Shown: one piece after another, positions 26,832 through 36,036 of the stretch
Position numbering within the stretch: the stretch's first letter is position 1
Layout of the letters: each line of letters opens with the position of its first letter
From: Mycobacterium sp.
GTDB taxonomy: Bacteria > Actinomycetota > Actinomycetes > Mycobacteriales > Mycobacteriaceae
Reading direction: 5' to 3'
NCBI GenBank assembly: GCA_020438845.1
Contig: JAGQTV010000102.1
Location: forward strand, 83,705-147,704
Length of the DNA stretch: 64,000 nt
Made by a program: the position numbers and the translations under genes
The notes under the pieces: model-generated
What the model was told of the DNA's origin: nothing
Seen by the model: the letters and a program-made list of their open reading frames with translations, nothing else
Databases searched by the model: none

Positions 26832-28655
26832 ATGCAATTGCCATTCGAGGACACCCGAGACTTCGCCGACGCCGACCGGGGATTCCTCGGCGCATTGGAA
26901 CCCTGCGTCATCACTGCCGCCGACGGCCGCGTGGTGTGGGATAACGACTCTTACGCCTTTCTGGACGGTGAGGCGCCGCCAACGGTGAATCCCAGCCTGT
27001 GGCGCCAGTCCCAACTATGTGCCAAGCAGGGCCTCTACGAGGTGGTGGAGGGCATCTACCAGGTTCGCGGTCTGGACCTGTCCAACGTGACCTTCGTCGA
27101 GGGCGACACCGGGATCATCGTCATCGACCCGCTGATCTGCACCGAGACCGCTGCCGCCGCGCTGGCTCTGTACCGGCGTCATCGGGGTGATCGTGAGGTC
27201 CGTGCAGTCATCTACACCCACAGTCACGTCGACCACTTCGGCGGCGTGCTGGGTGTGACGACGCAGGCCGACGTCGACGCAGGGAAGGTCGCCGTCCTCG
27301 CCCCGGAGGGTTTCATCGGGCACGCCGTGCAGGAGAACATCTATGCGGGTACGGCGATGACCCGCCGGGCCGCCTATATGTACGGCACCCTGCTCGACCG
27401 GGGACCCGGTGGTCAAGTGGGATGTGGTCTGGGCCAGAACACCTCGACCGGTGAAGTCGCCGTGATCGTGCCTACCCTCGATATCACCACCACCGGTGAG
27501 ATCCACACCGTCGACGGTGTGGAGATCGAGTTTCAGATGGCGCCCGGTAGCGAGGCGCCCGCGGAGATGCACTTCTACTTCCCGAGGTTCCGGGCGCTGT
27601 GCATGGCCGAGAACGCCACACATAACCTGCACAACCTGTTAACCCTGCGTGGTGCCCTGGTCCGCGACCCGCACGCCTGGGCGGGGTATCTCACCGCCGC
27701 CATCGACACCTTCGGCGAACGCGCCGACGTCGTGTTCGCATCGCACCACTGGCCGACCTGGGGCGGTGAGCGCATTGTGGAATACCTTTCGCTGCAACGA
27801 GATTTGTATTCCTACTTGCACGATCAGACAGTTCGTCGACTCAACCAAGGTTTTACCGGCATCGAGATCGCCGAGGACTTCGACATGCCGCCCGCACTGG
27901 AGAAGGCCTGGCATACGCATGGCTACTACGGCTCGGTGAGCCATAACGTCAAGGCGGTCTACCAGCGCTACATGGGTTGGTTCGACGGCAACCCGGGGCG
28001 GCTGTGGCAGCACCCTCCAGAGGCTGCGGCACCCCGTTACGTCGATGCGATGGGGGGTGTTGACCGAGTGGTACAGATTGCCCAAGAAGCCTTCAATTCG
28101 GGTGATTATCGTTGGGCGGCGTCCCTTTTGGACCATGTGATGTTCACCGATGAGAACCACGCCGGCGCGCGTTCGCTCTACGCCGACACCCTTGAGCAAC
28201 TGGGCTTCGGCGCCGAGTGCGCGCCGTGGCGCAACTTCTTCCTATCCGGTGCCACCGAGCTGCGCACCGGCAACTTCGGCACGCCGGTGAGCACCGCATC
28301 GACCAGCATGCTCAGCCAGCTCACGCCGGATCAGATGTTGGACATTCTGAAACTCTCGGTGAACGGGCCCCGGGCCTGGGATCTGGACCTGGCCGTGGAC
28401 ATCTTCTTCGCCGACCTGGACGCCAACTACCGGCTGACACTGCGCAACGGGGTCCTGGTGCACCGCAAACGACCGGCGGAGCCCGAATCGGCGGCAGCGA
28501 CGGTAAGGCTGGCCAGCAAGATGCGGCTGATGGCGGCGGCCATGGGTGACTTGAGCTCACCGGGTCTGGAGATCGCCGGCGACACCGGCGCGTTGCAGAC
28601 CCTGATGAGTGTTGTGGACAAGCCGGACCCGGGTTTCAACATCATCACCCCGTAG
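26832..28655 (+). CDS. Alkyl/aryl sulfatase, metallo-beta-lactamase fold
   Basis: A 607-residue enzyme. Zinc ligands are in T-H-S-H-V-D-H-F-G-G (129-138), with further ligands in the E-N-A-T-H-N stretch near 260. The C-terminal half carries the alkyl-sulfatase dimerisation helices (about 370-490) and an SCP2-like lipid-binding domain (about 495-607). This is the SdsA1/BDS1 architecture, which removes sulfate from primary or secondary alkyl sulfates. Rv3762c is the apparent M. tuberculosis relative. No signal peptide, so cytoplasmic. It starts 19 bp after the GT39 stop. Confidence 0.9.
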   Translation: MQLPFEDTRDFADADRGFLGALEPCVITAADGRVVWDNDSYAFLDGEAPPTVNPSLWRQSQLCAKQGLYEVVEGIYQVRGLDLSNVTFVEGDTGIIVIDPLICTETAAAALALYRRHRGDREVRAVIYTHSHVDHFGGVLGVTTQADVDAGKVAVLAPEGFIGHAVQENIYAGTAMTRRAAYMYGTLLDRGPGGQVGCGLGQNTSTGEVAVIVPTLDITTTGEIHTVDGVEIEFQMAPGSEAPAEMHFYFPRFRALCMAENATHNLHNLLTLRGALVRDPHAWAGYLTAAIDTFGERADVVFASHHWPTWGGERIVEYLSLQRDLYSYLHDQTVRRLNQGFTGIEIAEDFDMPPALEKAWHTHGYYGSVSHNVKAVYQRYMGWFDGNPGRLWQHPPEAAAPRYVDAMGGVDRVVQIAQEAFNSGDYRWAASLLDHVMFTDENHAGARSLYADTLEQLGFGAECAPWRNFFLSGATELRTGNFGTPVSTASTSMLSQLTPDQMLDILKLSVNGPRAWDLDLAVDIFFADLDANYRLTLRNGVLVHRKRPAEPESAAATVRLASKMRLMAAAMGDLSSPGLEIAGDTGALQTLMSVVDKPDPGFNIITP

Positions 28656-28670
28656 GGCTGGCGACCACGC

Positions 28671-29279
28671 ATGCAATTGCTCCTGATCAGGCATGCGCTG
28701 CCGCAGCGCACCGCAGCCGGGGAAGGCTCCGATCCGGAACTGGACGATCTGGGCTGGGAACAGGCCCGTCGGTTGCCCCAGGCACTGGCACGCTTTCCGA
28801 TCAGCAGACTGGTCAGCAGTCCGCAGATCCGGGCGATCCAAACGGCCGAGCCGGTGGCCGACTCGCGGGCTATGGCCATGGAGGTCGACGAACGTCTGGC
28901 GGAGTACGACCGTGGGCTGTCGCACTACGTGCCGATCGAGGAGGTCCGTGCCGAACGGCCGGGGGATTGGGCCCGGATGGCGCTCGGCCACCTGCCGGAG
29001 AGTGTCGACTCCGGGGCGTTCCGCAGCCGGGTGAGAGCAGCGCTGGCCGACATCGTCGATTCCACGGACCACAGGGAGACCGCAGCAGTTGTCAGCCATG
29101 GCGGGGTGATCAACGTGATCCTGCACGAAATCCTTGGCACGGCAAGGCTGTTGTCCTTCCCGATCGACTACGCCTCAGTGACGCAGTTACGGCATTCCCG
29201 GGAGGGCCGGACCACGGTGGCAAGCGTCAACGTCATCGAACACGTCTGGGACCTGTTGCCCCGAAACCGGGTTCGGTGA
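28671..29279 (+). CDS. Histidine phosphatase family protein
   Basis: A 202-residue phosphoglycerate-mutase-like phosphatase. The phospho-histidine loop is L-I-R-H-A (His8; the usual RHG has Ala here) and the second catalytic histidine is in V-V-S-H-G-G near residue 143. It lies 15 bp after the alkylsulfatase gene and is probably cotranscribed. Substrate not identifiable; members act on small phosphorylated metabolites. Confidence 0.87.
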   Translation: MQLLLIRHALPQRTAAGEGSDPELDDLGWEQARRLPQALARFPISRLVSSPQIRAIQTAEPVADSRAMAMEVDERLAEYDRGLSHYVPIEEVRAERPGDWARMALGHLPESVDSGAFRSRVRAALADIVDSTDHRETAAVVSHGGVINVILHEILGTARLLSFPIDYASVTQLRHSREGRTTVASVNVIEHVWDLLPRNRVR

Positions 29280-29297
29280 GTTTTCCGAGAGGCTCTG

Positions 29298-29657
29298 TTA
29301 TCGGCTGAGCGCAACCTTGAGGTTCTTCTTGGCTGCCCGCCGCAACTGGTACATCCGGGCAGCGCTAACGAGCCCGGTGAGCAGGCCACCGCCGATCGCG
29401 GCCAGCAGGATAGCCACGCCGAGGGGCAGGCTCCAGCGCCAGGTCAAGAATGTCAGCGTCACCGACTCGGTGTTCTGGGTGATGAAGATCAGCAGGACGA
29501 TCAGGACCAGGAAGCCGAGGATCAGCGACGTCCACAGTGCACCGGCCCGGGTGAGTCCGACTTCGGCGGTTGCCGGAGCGTCAGTCCCGGAGTCGCTCAC
29601 AACCGGGGGTAACGGCTCGTCGGGCGTCGGCTGGGGATCGTTGCTCATGTCGTCCAT
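29298..29657 (-). CDS. LapA-domain membrane protein (Rv3760-like)
   Basis: A 119-residue protein from ATG 29,657 (AAAGGCGA upstream; ATG 29,648 is an alternative). An acidic, Pro-rich N-terminus (1-33) precedes two hydrophobic segments (about 42-62 and 78-102) and a basic cytoplasmic tail ending in K-K-N-L-K-V-A-L-S-R. The I-T-Q-N-T-E-S-V-T-L-T-F-L stretch is the LapA signature. In other bacteria LapA-like proteins take part in lipopolysaccharide assembly control; no such role is known in mycobacteria. Confidence 0.8.
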   Translation of the reverse strand: MDDMSNDPQPTPDEPLPPVVSDSGTDAPATAEVGLTRAGALWTSLILGFLVLIVLLIFITQNTESVTLTFLTWRWSLPLGVAILLAAIGGGLLTGLVSAARMYQLRRAAKKNLKVALSR

Positions 29658-29723
29658 CTTCGCCTTTCCGGGGTCGCGCGGGGATACGAACCGATAAAAG
29701 GCCCGGCGGGTTAGGGTCGATGG

Positions 29724-30674
29724 GTGAAGATGAGCCGACGCTTGGGTGCGGCTGTTGTCGCTGCGGCGTCGGTGATGCCGGTGGCCGGGTGCGGAAGTTC
29801 CAACCCGCTGGGTGGGGGAGCGGCCTCGGCCGACCTGAGATCGATCACCATCGGGTCGGCGGATTTCCCGGAATCGAAGATCGTCGCCGAACTGTACGCG
29901 CAGGCTCTGGAGGCCAACGAGTTCACTGTGGCGCGTCGCCTCGGCATCGGCAGCCGCGAGACCTACATCCCGGCACTTCGTGACCAATCCATAGACCTGA
30001 TCGGCGATTACACCGGAAACCTGCTGCAGTACTTTCAGCCGAACAGCACCGTCACACAACCCGATGAGGTCGAGTTGGCGTTGTTCCGGGCGCTCCCGGG
30101 CGACCTGTCGATCCTTCCGCCCGCGCCGGCCGATGACACCGATACCGTGACCGTGACCAGGGCAACCGCCCAGAAGTGGAATCTGACGAGCATCGGCGAT
30201 CTCGCCGCGCATTCTGCTGAGGTGAAATTCGGGGCACCGTCGGAGTTTCTCAACCGTGCTCAGGGCCTGCCGGGGCTGAAGGCCAGGTACGGCCTCGATA
30301 TCAAGGCGGACAATTTCGTCGCCATAAGCGACGGCGGCGGTCCGGCAACGGTTCGGGCATTGGTCGACGGCACCGTCACTGCGGCCAATATATTCAGCAC
30401 GTCGCCGGCGATCCCACAGAACGACCTCGTGATACTGACGGACCCCAAACACAACTTCTTGGCCGGGAACGTCGTTCCCTTGGTCAGTTCGCAGAAGAAG
30501 TCCGACCCGCTCAAAACCGTCCTGGACGCGGTGTCGAACAGGCTGACCACCGACGACCTTGTCGAACTCAACACCGAAGTATCGGGGAACTCCGGTATCG
30601 ATCCCGACGAAGCGGCGAAAAAATGGTTGCAGGACAAGGGATTAGACAAACCTGTCGAATCTGCCGGGAAGTAG
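29724..30674 (+). CDS. proX: Glycine betaine/proline-type ABC substrate-binding lipoprotein
   Basis: A 316-residue product from GTG 29,724 (ATG 29,730 also possible). Lipobox P-V-A-G-C follows the hydrophobic signal, so the protein is lipid-anchored. The rest is an OpuAC/ProX-type two-lobed binding protein, with I-T-I-G-S-A-D-F-P-E-S at the N-terminal lobe and I-G-D-Y-T-G-N-L-L-Q-Y in the binding region. It should capture quaternary ammonium or related compatible solutes for the ProVWZ transporter encoded next. The proV gene begins 13 bp downstream. Confidence 0.9.
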   Translation: MKMSRRLGAAVVAAASVMPVAGCGSSNPLGGGAASADLRSITIGSADFPESKIVAELYAQALEANEFTVARRLGIGSRETYIPALRDQSIDLIGDYTGNLLQYFQPNSTVTQPDEVELALFRALPGDLSILPPAPADDTDTVTVTRATAQKWNLTSIGDLAAHSAEVKFGAPSEFLNRAQGLPGLKARYGLDIKADNFVAISDGGGPATVRALVDGTVTAANIFSTSPAIPQNDLVILTDPKHNFLAGNVVPLVSSQKKSDPLKTVLDAVSNRLTTDDLVELNTEVSGNSGIDPDEAAKKWLQDKGLDKPVESAGK

Positions 30675-30687
30675 GCCGACAGCGAAG

Positions 30688-31800
30688 ATGATCACGTTCA
30701 CCGGCGTGACCAAGCGTTACCCCGACGGCACCGTCGCGGTCGACGACCTGACCCTGGAGGTGCCCGCGGGCACCCTCACCGTCTTCGTCGGGCCATCGGG
30801 GTGCGGCAAGACGACCTCCATGCGAATGATCAACCGGATGATCGATCCGACGTCGGGCACGGTCGCCGTTGATGGTCAGGATGTGTCCGACACCGATCCG
30901 GTGAAGTTGCGGCGGGGTATCGGGTACGTGATCCAGAGCGGTGGACTGATGCCGCACCAGAGGGTGATCGACAATGTCGCCACAGTGCCGGTGCTCAAGG
31001 GGCAATCGCGGCGGAAGGCGCGGCAGGCGGCCTATGAAGTGCTTGAGCGGGTGGGTCTGGACCCCGAGTTGGGGAGGCGGTATCCCGCGCAACTCTCCGG
31101 CGGCCAGCAGCAACGGGTCGGGGTGGCCCGGGCGTTGGCCGCCGACCCGCCGATTCTGCTGATGGACGAACCGTTCTCCGCGGTCGACCCAGTGGTGCGT
31201 GAGGAGTTGCAGGCCGAAATCCTGCGCCTGCAATCCGAATTGCGCAAGACCATCGTCTTCGTCACCCACGACATCGATGAGGCGATAAAGCTCGGCGACG
31301 CCGTTGCTGTGTTCGGCCGCGGCGGGGTGCTCCAGCAATACGACTCGCCCCCCCGGTTGCTGTCGAGCCCGGCCAACGACTTTGTCTCGGCGTTCATCGG
31401 CGCCGATCGCGGCTACCGGGCGTTGCAGTTCTGCACCGCCGCCGACCTCGTGCTGCAGCCCATTCCCATGGTGACCGAAAGCGAGATCGATGCGCTGCAC
31501 CTCGTCGAAGACGAGTGGTATCTGGTTGTCCGCGAAGATGGCTCGCCGTACGGCTGGATCGATGCACCCGGAACCGACCGACATCGGGGTGGCGGTCTGC
31601 TCTACGACAGCGTCACCGCCGGCGGCTCGCTGTTCCGCCCGGACGGAACGCTGCGGGCGGCGCTGGACGCTGCGCTGTCCTCCCCGGCCGGCATCGGGGT
31701 GGCCGTCGACGACGACGGCGCGGTCATCGGCGGAGTGCCGGCCGACGATGTGATCGACGCACTTGAAGACCAGCGCCGCGCGGGTTCGCAGGCTGGATAA
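30688..31800 (+). CDS. proV: ABC transporter ATP-binding protein for compatible solutes
   Basis: A 370-residue ATPase with Walker A G-P-S-G-C-G-K-T (35-42), signature L-S-G-G-Q-Q-Q-R, Walker B I-L-L-M-D-E-P-F and the H-loop V-T-H-D. The last about 120 residues resemble a degenerate CBS region, which in ProV/OpuA proteins senses ionic strength. It energises uptake through the two permeases encoded downstream. Confidence 0.92.
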   Translation: MITFTGVTKRYPDGTVAVDDLTLEVPAGTLTVFVGPSGCGKTTSMRMINRMIDPTSGTVAVDGQDVSDTDPVKLRRGIGYVIQSGGLMPHQRVIDNVATVPVLKGQSRRKARQAAYEVLERVGLDPELGRRYPAQLSGGQQQRVGVARALAADPPILLMDEPFSAVDPVVREELQAEILRLQSELRKTIVFVTHDIDEAIKLGDAVAVFGRGGVLQQYDSPPRLLSSPANDFVSAFIGADRGYRALQFCTAADLVLQPIPMVTESEIDALHLVEDEWYLVVREDGSPYGWIDAPGTDRHRGGGLLYDSVTAGGSLFRPDGTLRAALDAALSSPAGIGVAVDDDGAVIGGVPADDVIDALEDQRRAGSQAG

Positions 31801-31816
31801 GGGCAGGACTGAATCT

Positions 31817-32476
31817 GTGCATTATCTGCTCACCCATCTGCATGCCGGTTGGGCGCTGACGCTCATTCACGTCCGGCTGGCGTTGATCCCGGTGCTGTTG
31901 GGGTTGCTGATCGCCGTGCCGCTGGGCGCATTCACCTGGCCACGGCCGGCGCTGCGGCGGCTCACCACGGTATCGGCCAGCATCATCTTCACAATCCCTT
32001 CGCTGGCGCTGTTCGTCATCCTGCCGTTGATCATTCCCACCCGGATCCTCGACGAGGCGAACGTCATCGTCGCGCTCACGCTCTACACCACCGCTCTGCT
32101 GGTGCGCGCAGTCCCTGAGGCGCTCGACGCCGTGCCCGGCCATGTCCGCGACGCGGCTGCGGCCACCGGCTACACGCGGCTCGGGCAATTTCTCAAAGTG
32201 GAACTGCCGCTGTCGATACCGGTTCTGGTCGCCGGGATTCGAGTGGTCGCCGTCACCAATATCTCGATGGTGGCCGTCGGTTCGGTTATCGGAATCGGAG
32301 GTCTCGGGGTCTGGTTCACCGAGGGGTACCAGGCCGACAAGAGCGATCAGATCGTCGCCGGGATCATCGCGATCTTCGTGCTGGCGGTCGTGCTCGACAT
32401 CGCCATCCTGCTGATCGGCCGAACGCTCACCCCGTGGGTCAGAGCGCACTCCCGGAAAACCGGTGTGGCGGGATGA
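31817..32476 (+). CDS. proW: ABC transporter permease (compatible solutes)
   Basis: A 219-residue permease from GTG 31,817, preceded by AGGA; the longer frame overlaps proV. It has five to six membrane helices and the E-A-A-like coupling loop A-A-A-A-T-G-Y-T-R-L. It forms the channel with ProZ, whose ATG overlaps its stop by 4 bp. Confidence 0.9.
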   Translation: MHYLLTHLHAGWALTLIHVRLALIPVLLGLLIAVPLGAFTWPRPALRRLTTVSASIIFTIPSLALFVILPLIIPTRILDEANVIVALTLYTTALLVRAVPEALDAVPGHVRDAAAATGYTRLGQFLKVELPLSIPVLVAGIRVVAVTNISMVAVGSVIGIGGLGVWFTEGYQADKSDQIVAGIIAIFVLAVVLDIAILLIGRTLTPWVRAHSRKTGVAG

Positions 32477-33237
32477 ACTTCCTTCAGCAGGCGCTGACCT
32501 ACATCTTCACCGCCGAAAACTGGAACGGCAAAGCCGGCATGGGGGCTCGGACTCTTGAGCACCTGCAGTACACCGGGGTCGCAGTTGGGGTATCGGTGCT
32601 GATCGCGGTCCCGCTCGGCCTCTTCATCGGCCACACGGGCCGCGGTTCCATTCTCTTGGTCACCGCCGTCAACGCACTCCGGGCGCTGCCGACGCTGGGG
32701 GTGCTGCTTCTCGGTGTGTTGCTCTGGGGGCTGGGATTGTTGCCGCCCACGGTCGCTCTGACCCTATTGGGCGTGCCGCCACTTCTGGCCGGTACCTATG
32801 CCGGTATCGCCAACGTGGACCCCAAAATCGTCGACGCCGCGCGGTCGATGGGTATGACGGGCCGCCAGGTTCTCACCGGTGTGGAGATCCCCAACGCGCT
32901 TCCGCTGATCCTCGGCGGCCTGCGTACCGCGACGCTGCAGGTAGTGGGCACTGCCACAGTGGCGGCGTACGCGAGCCTGGGCGGGCTCGGCCGCTATCTG
33001 ATCGATGGGATCAAGGTCCGCCAGTTCCATATCGCATTGGTGGGCGCGCTGTTGGTAACAGTGCTCGCCCTGCTGCTCGACGGTCTGCTGGCGCTGGCGG
33101 TATGGGCTTCGATGCCGGGCGCGGGGCGCCTCGCTGGACGCTTGCCGCAGCCCTTGCTCGATGACGAGGCGAAGGTGGAGTCTGGGCGGGATGCGCACGC
33201 TTCCGGGGTCTCGTCGCATACGGTAGAGGGGTGGTAA
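32473..33237 (+). CDS. proZ: ABC transporter permease (compatible solutes)
   Basis: A 254-residue permease from ATG 32,473 (ATGA overlap with proW). It has six hydrophobic segments, the coupling loop D-A-A-R-S-M-G-M-T and a hydrophilic C-terminal tail (about 215-254). It completes the proXVWZ importer, in the same gene order as Rv3759c-Rv3756c. The next gene overlaps its end by 7 bp. Confidence 0.9.
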   Translation: MNFLQQALTYIFTAENWNGKAGMGARTLEHLQYTGVAVGVSVLIAVPLGLFIGHTGRGSILLVTAVNALRALPTLGVLLLGVLLWGLGLLPPTVALTLLGVPPLLAGTYAGIANVDPKIVDAARSMGMTGRQVLTGVEIPNALPLILGGLRTATLQVVGTATVAAYASLGGLGRYLIDGIKVRQFHIALVGALLVTVLALLLDGLLALAVWASMPGAGRLAGRLPQPLLDDEAKVESGRDAHASGVSSHTVEGW

Positions 33238-33818
33238 GAGCAGACGACCGGGATTGGCCGGCGATCCTGACCTGGCGCTCTCACGACGTCACGCGGCTCG
33301 AGTCCACCCGGATTCACCTCAGCGGAAGCCGGATCAGGGCGGTGGGACGGATAGTCGCCGCCCGCAGCGGGACCAACCCGGCGTTCAGCGCGTCCTATGA
33401 CCTGGTGACCGACGACAGGGGCGTCACGAAGCGGCTGTCACTCGATGTCACCCTCGCTGACCGGGACCGGCAGCTGTCGATCGCCCGTGACGAGGAGAGC
33501 AAGTGGCTCATCTCCGGCTACGAGGGCGAGTCCCGCGGTGACTACGGTGGCGCGATGGACGTCGACGTCGTGCTGAGTCCGTTCTTCAACGCCCTGCCGA
33601 TCCGTCGGTTGGGGCTGCACCGCGCGGCCGAGTCGGTTCGGGTCCCAGTCCTCTACGTGAACCTGCCCGAATTGACCGTGGCTCCGGTGACTATCAGTTA
33701 CACCAGCACGGGGCCGGGCAGCGGGATCAAGTTGGTGTCCCCGGTTGCCGATACCACCGTCGTCGTCGACGACAACGGCTTCATCCTGGATTACCCGGGC
33801 CTGGCAGAGCGGATCTGA
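33231..33818 (+). CDS. Putative glycolipid-binding family protein (DUF1089)
   Basis: A 195-residue protein from GTG 33,231 overlapping proZ by 7 bp. A beta-rich fold of the DUF1089 family is indicated by the N-terminal [13 protein letters not shown] and the closing [19 protein letters not shown] motifs. Family members are described as putative glycolipid binding; the reaction, if any, is unknown. Its 3' end overlaps the convergent tyrA gene by 38 bp. Confidence 0.82.
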   Translation: MVRADDRDWPAILTWRSHDVTRLESTRIHLSGSRIRAVGRIVAARSGTNPAFSASYDLVTDDRGVTKRLSLDVTLADRDRQLSIARDEESKWLISGYEGESRGDYGGAMDVDVVLSPFFNALPIRRLGLHRAAESVRVPVLYVNLPELTVAPVTISYTSTGPGSGIKLVSPVADTTVVVDDNGFILDYPGLAERI

Positions 33819-34740
33819 TCACCCCGCCGGCCCGGCCGGCGGCGGCCAGGGTTTCGCGCCAATTCTCTTCGCCGAGAGCGACACCGACGATGTCGGATCG
33901 CGAAAGGCTCTCGAAACGCATTCGAGCGGCGTGCCCGGCATCGACCAACTCGGCCACCGAGTGCCTGTCGGCCAACGAGTCTCGGGTCCGGTGCAACAGT
34001 GCCAGCGTGTGGTCGAGAGCGGGCAGCAGTTGGTCGGCGTTGGCTTCACACATGGCGCGCACCAGATCCGGGGCGGTGGCAGCGACCCGGGTTCCATCCC
34101 GGAACGATCCGGCTGCCAAGGCGAATCCCAATGGCACCTGGCCGGCGGTGGCGGCCAGTGCCTCGGCAAGTAGGTGCGGCAGGTGCGAGATCGCTGCCGC
34201 CGCGCGGTCGTGCTCGACGGACTCAGCCGGGACGACAACAGCGCCGCAATCGAGGGCCAAGTTCATCACCATCGCCCACACCGGTGCGTCGACATGCTCG
34301 TCGACGGTGATCACCCAAGGCGCCCCGACGAAGAGCCTGGCGTCTCCGGCCAGCCAGCCGGAATGGGCGGTGCCGGCCATCGGATGGCCGCCGACGTAGC
34401 GCTTGAGGAGTCCCGCGGACCGCACCTGCTGCAAAACCGGATTCTTGACACTGATGACGTCGGTGATCGGGCAATCCGGGGCGATCTGTTTGATGTGGTC
34501 CAGCAGCCAGCCGACCGCGGGCATCGGGACTGCCACCACAATCAGCGCCTGACGTGCGGAAGCCCACGCCAATGCCTCGGTGAGATCGGCGGTCGCGGTG
34601 AACCCGTCCGATCGGGCCGCTGCAACTCCGTCCGCCGAGCGGTTGTAGCCAAGCGCCTCACGGCCCGCCGCCACGGCGGCGCGAAGCACCGACCCGCCGA
34701 TCAGGCCCAACCCGAGCACGCATACGGGTGTTTTTCCCAC
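33781..34740 (-). CDS. tyrA: Prephenate dehydrogenase
   Basis: A 319-residue enzyme from GTG 34,740, which gives the expected [12 protein letters not shown] Rossmann start within 16 residues; the frame continues to 34,803 but that extension has no family likeness. The conserved [12 protein letters not shown] and S-H-L-P-H-L stretches bind prephenate. It converts prephenate to 4-hydroxyphenylpyruvate with NAD, for tyrosine synthesis. It is divergent from the tadA operon (93 bp between starts) and overlaps the DUF1089 gene tail-to-tail. Confidence 0.9.
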   Translation of the reverse strand: MGKTPVCVLGLGLIGGSVLRAAVAAGREALGYNRSADGVAAARSDGFTATADLTEALAWASARQALIVVAVPMPAVGWLLDHIKQIAPDCPITDVISVKNPVLQQVRSAGLLKRYVGGHPMAGTAHSGWLAGDARLFVGAPWVITVDEHVDAPVWAMVMNLALDCGAVVVPAESVEHDRAAAAISHLPHLLAEALAATAGQVPLGFALAAGSFRDGTRVAATAPDLVRAMCEANADQLLPALDHTLALLHRTRDSLADRHSVAELVDAGHAARMRFESLSRSDIVGVALGEENWRETLAAAGRAGGVIRSALPGPGNPG

Positions 34741-34833
34741 ACCGCACAGGTTGGCATATGAGCGAAGCTGCGCCGGCACCCAGGACTCCAGTTGTCTGGT
34801 CAACCCGGCCGCTCAGCGACTAGCGTTGCGGGG

Positions 34834-35316
34834 ATGGAATCCTCCGGCTTCGCCGTGGCCGTTGTGCGGGAGAACTCGACGTGGCGTTGTTCACCGATGA
34901 GCCCCAAGGCGTTGACCAGCTTGTCGACTGCGGAGACCGAGCTACGGGAACTGCGCAGCGGCGGAGCGGTTTTCGGGCTGCTCGACATCGACGATGAATT
35001 CTTCCTGATCGTCCGTCCGGCCCCGTCCGGAACACGTCTGCTGCTCTCGGACGCCACCGCGGCACTGGACTACGACATCGCTGCCGAAGCATTGGAGATG
35101 CTCGCCGCCGACATCGCGCCCGAGGAGCTCGAAGACTCCGATCCATTCGAGCAGGGTGACCTGGCGGTGCTGGCCGACGTCGGCCTGCCCGACGCGGTGC
35201 TCAGCGTCATTCTCAACGAGACCGATCTGTACGCCGATGAGCAGCTGGGCCGCATCGCTCGGGAGATGGGCTTCGCCGAACAGCTGTCGGCGGTTCTTGA
35301 CCGTCTCGGGCGGTGA
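34834..35316 (+). CDS. tRNA adenosine deaminase-associated protein
   Basis: A 160-residue acidic protein from ATG 34,834. It belongs to an actinobacterial family found next to tadA (Rv3753c in M. tuberculosis). No catalytic motif is visible; the central D-I-D-D-E-F-F-L-I-V-R and the acidic helix following it are the best conserved parts by recall. It overlaps tadA by 4 bp, so coupled synthesis with TadA is likely. The molecular role is unknown. Confidence 0.85.
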   Translation: MESSGFAVAVVRENSTWRCSPMSPKALTSLSTAETELRELRSGGAVFGLLDIDDEFFLIVRPAPSGTRLLLSDATAALDYDIAAEALEMLAADIAPEELEDSDPFEQGDLAVLADVGLPDAVLSVILNETDLYADEQLGRIAREMGFAEQLSAVLDRLGR

Positions 35317-35870
35317 GCGCACCCGGTGCTGCGCCGGACGAAGAGCTGATCCGCGCTGCGATTGCTGCGGCCCGCCAGGCCGGACCGGAGGACGTGCCGA
35401 TCGGCGCAGTGCTCTTCGGCTCAGACGGAGCCGAACTGGCCCGGGCGGCCAACGCCCGGGAGGAGTTGGGCGACCCCACGGCGCACGCGGAGATTCTCGC
35501 GCTCAGGGCTGCCGCCAGGGTGCTTGGTGACGGCTGGCGATTGGAGGGCACCACCCTTGCGGTGACGGTCGAGCCCTGCACCATGTGTGCGGGAGCGCTG
35601 GTGATGGCCCGGGTGGGCCGCCTGGTCTTCGGTGCGTGGGAGCCCAAGACCGGGGCGGCCGGTTCGTTGTGGGACGTGGTTCGGGACCGGCGTCTGACGC
35701 ATCGTCCGCAGGTGCGCGGCGGGGTACTGGCCGAGGATTGCGCCGCATTGCTGGACGATTTCTTCGCCCGCCATCGCGATTTGGGCTCCTTCGGGCCGGA
35801 CCGTAAGATTCCTCCCGGTGGCGTGTCCGAGCGGCCTAAGGAGCACGCCTCGAAAGCGTGTGACGGGTAA
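35313..35870 (+). CDS. tadA: tRNA-specific adenosine deaminase
   Basis: A deaminase with zinc ligands His58 in H-A-E (Glu60 is the proton shuttle) and Cys89/Cys92 in P-C-T-M-C. It converts A34 to inosine in tRNA-Arg(ACG), whose gene is at 8,200. There is no stop codon at the usual end of the protein (about 152-168 residues), so translation runs 54 nt into the tRNA-Ser gene and ends at 35,868-35,870 after 185 residues. The last 18 codons are therefore tRNA sequence read as protein (V-S-E-R-P-K-E-H-A-S-K-A). This extension probably has no function. Confidence 0.93.
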   Translation: MSAPGAAPDEELIRAAIAAARQAGPEDVPIGAVLFGSDGAELARAANAREELGDPTAHAEILALRAAARVLGDGWRLEGTTLAVTVEPCTMCAGALVMARVGRLVFGAWEPKTGAAGSLWDVVRDRRLTHRPQVRGGVLAEDCAALLDDFFARHRDLGSFGPDRKIPPGGVSERPKEHASKACDG

Positions 35871-35907
35871 CCCCCGTCCGAGGGTTCAAATCCCTCCGCC
35901 ACCGCCA
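35817..35907 (+). tRNA. tRNA-Ser (anticodon CGA)
   Basis: The acceptor GGTGGCG (35,817-35,823) pairs with CGCCACC (35,897-35,903), discriminator G 35,904, and CCA is apparently encoded at 35,905-35,907. The anticodon loop CTCGAAA gives CGA, with a long variable arm ACGGGTAACCCCCGT. Its first 54 nt overlap the end of tadA. A terminator follows immediately, and its 3' end is duplicated 657 bp downstream. Confidence 0.96.
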
Positions 35908-35917
35908 TAGCCCTGAA
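35894..35917 (+). repeat. att-like direct repeat, left copy (tRNA-Ser 3' end)
   Basis: A 24-bp segment covering the tRNA acceptor 3' strand, CCA and the first arm of the terminator. It recurs at 36,551-36,574 with 22 of 24 identities. Such duplications are left by site-specific integration of tRNA-targeting elements. Confidence 0.65.
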
Positions 35918-35946
35918 CCCTGCAACGCAGGTAAGGGGCTATTTTT
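35907..35946 (+). terminator. Intrinsic terminator after tRNA-Ser(CGA)
   Basis: ATAGCCC (35,907-35,913) pairs with GGGCTAT (35,936-35,942), with an inner CCTGC/GCAGG stem, followed by a run of five T (35,942-35,946). It should end the tadA/tRNA-Ser transcript. Confidence 0.85.
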
Positions 35947-36036
35947 CTGTTGGCTGACCGGCAGTGTGCCCTTCCGGTGCCGTTCCTGCACCAAGGGCCG
36001 GGGCTTCGACTACGGCGGCCCGTAGGCTTATCGCCT

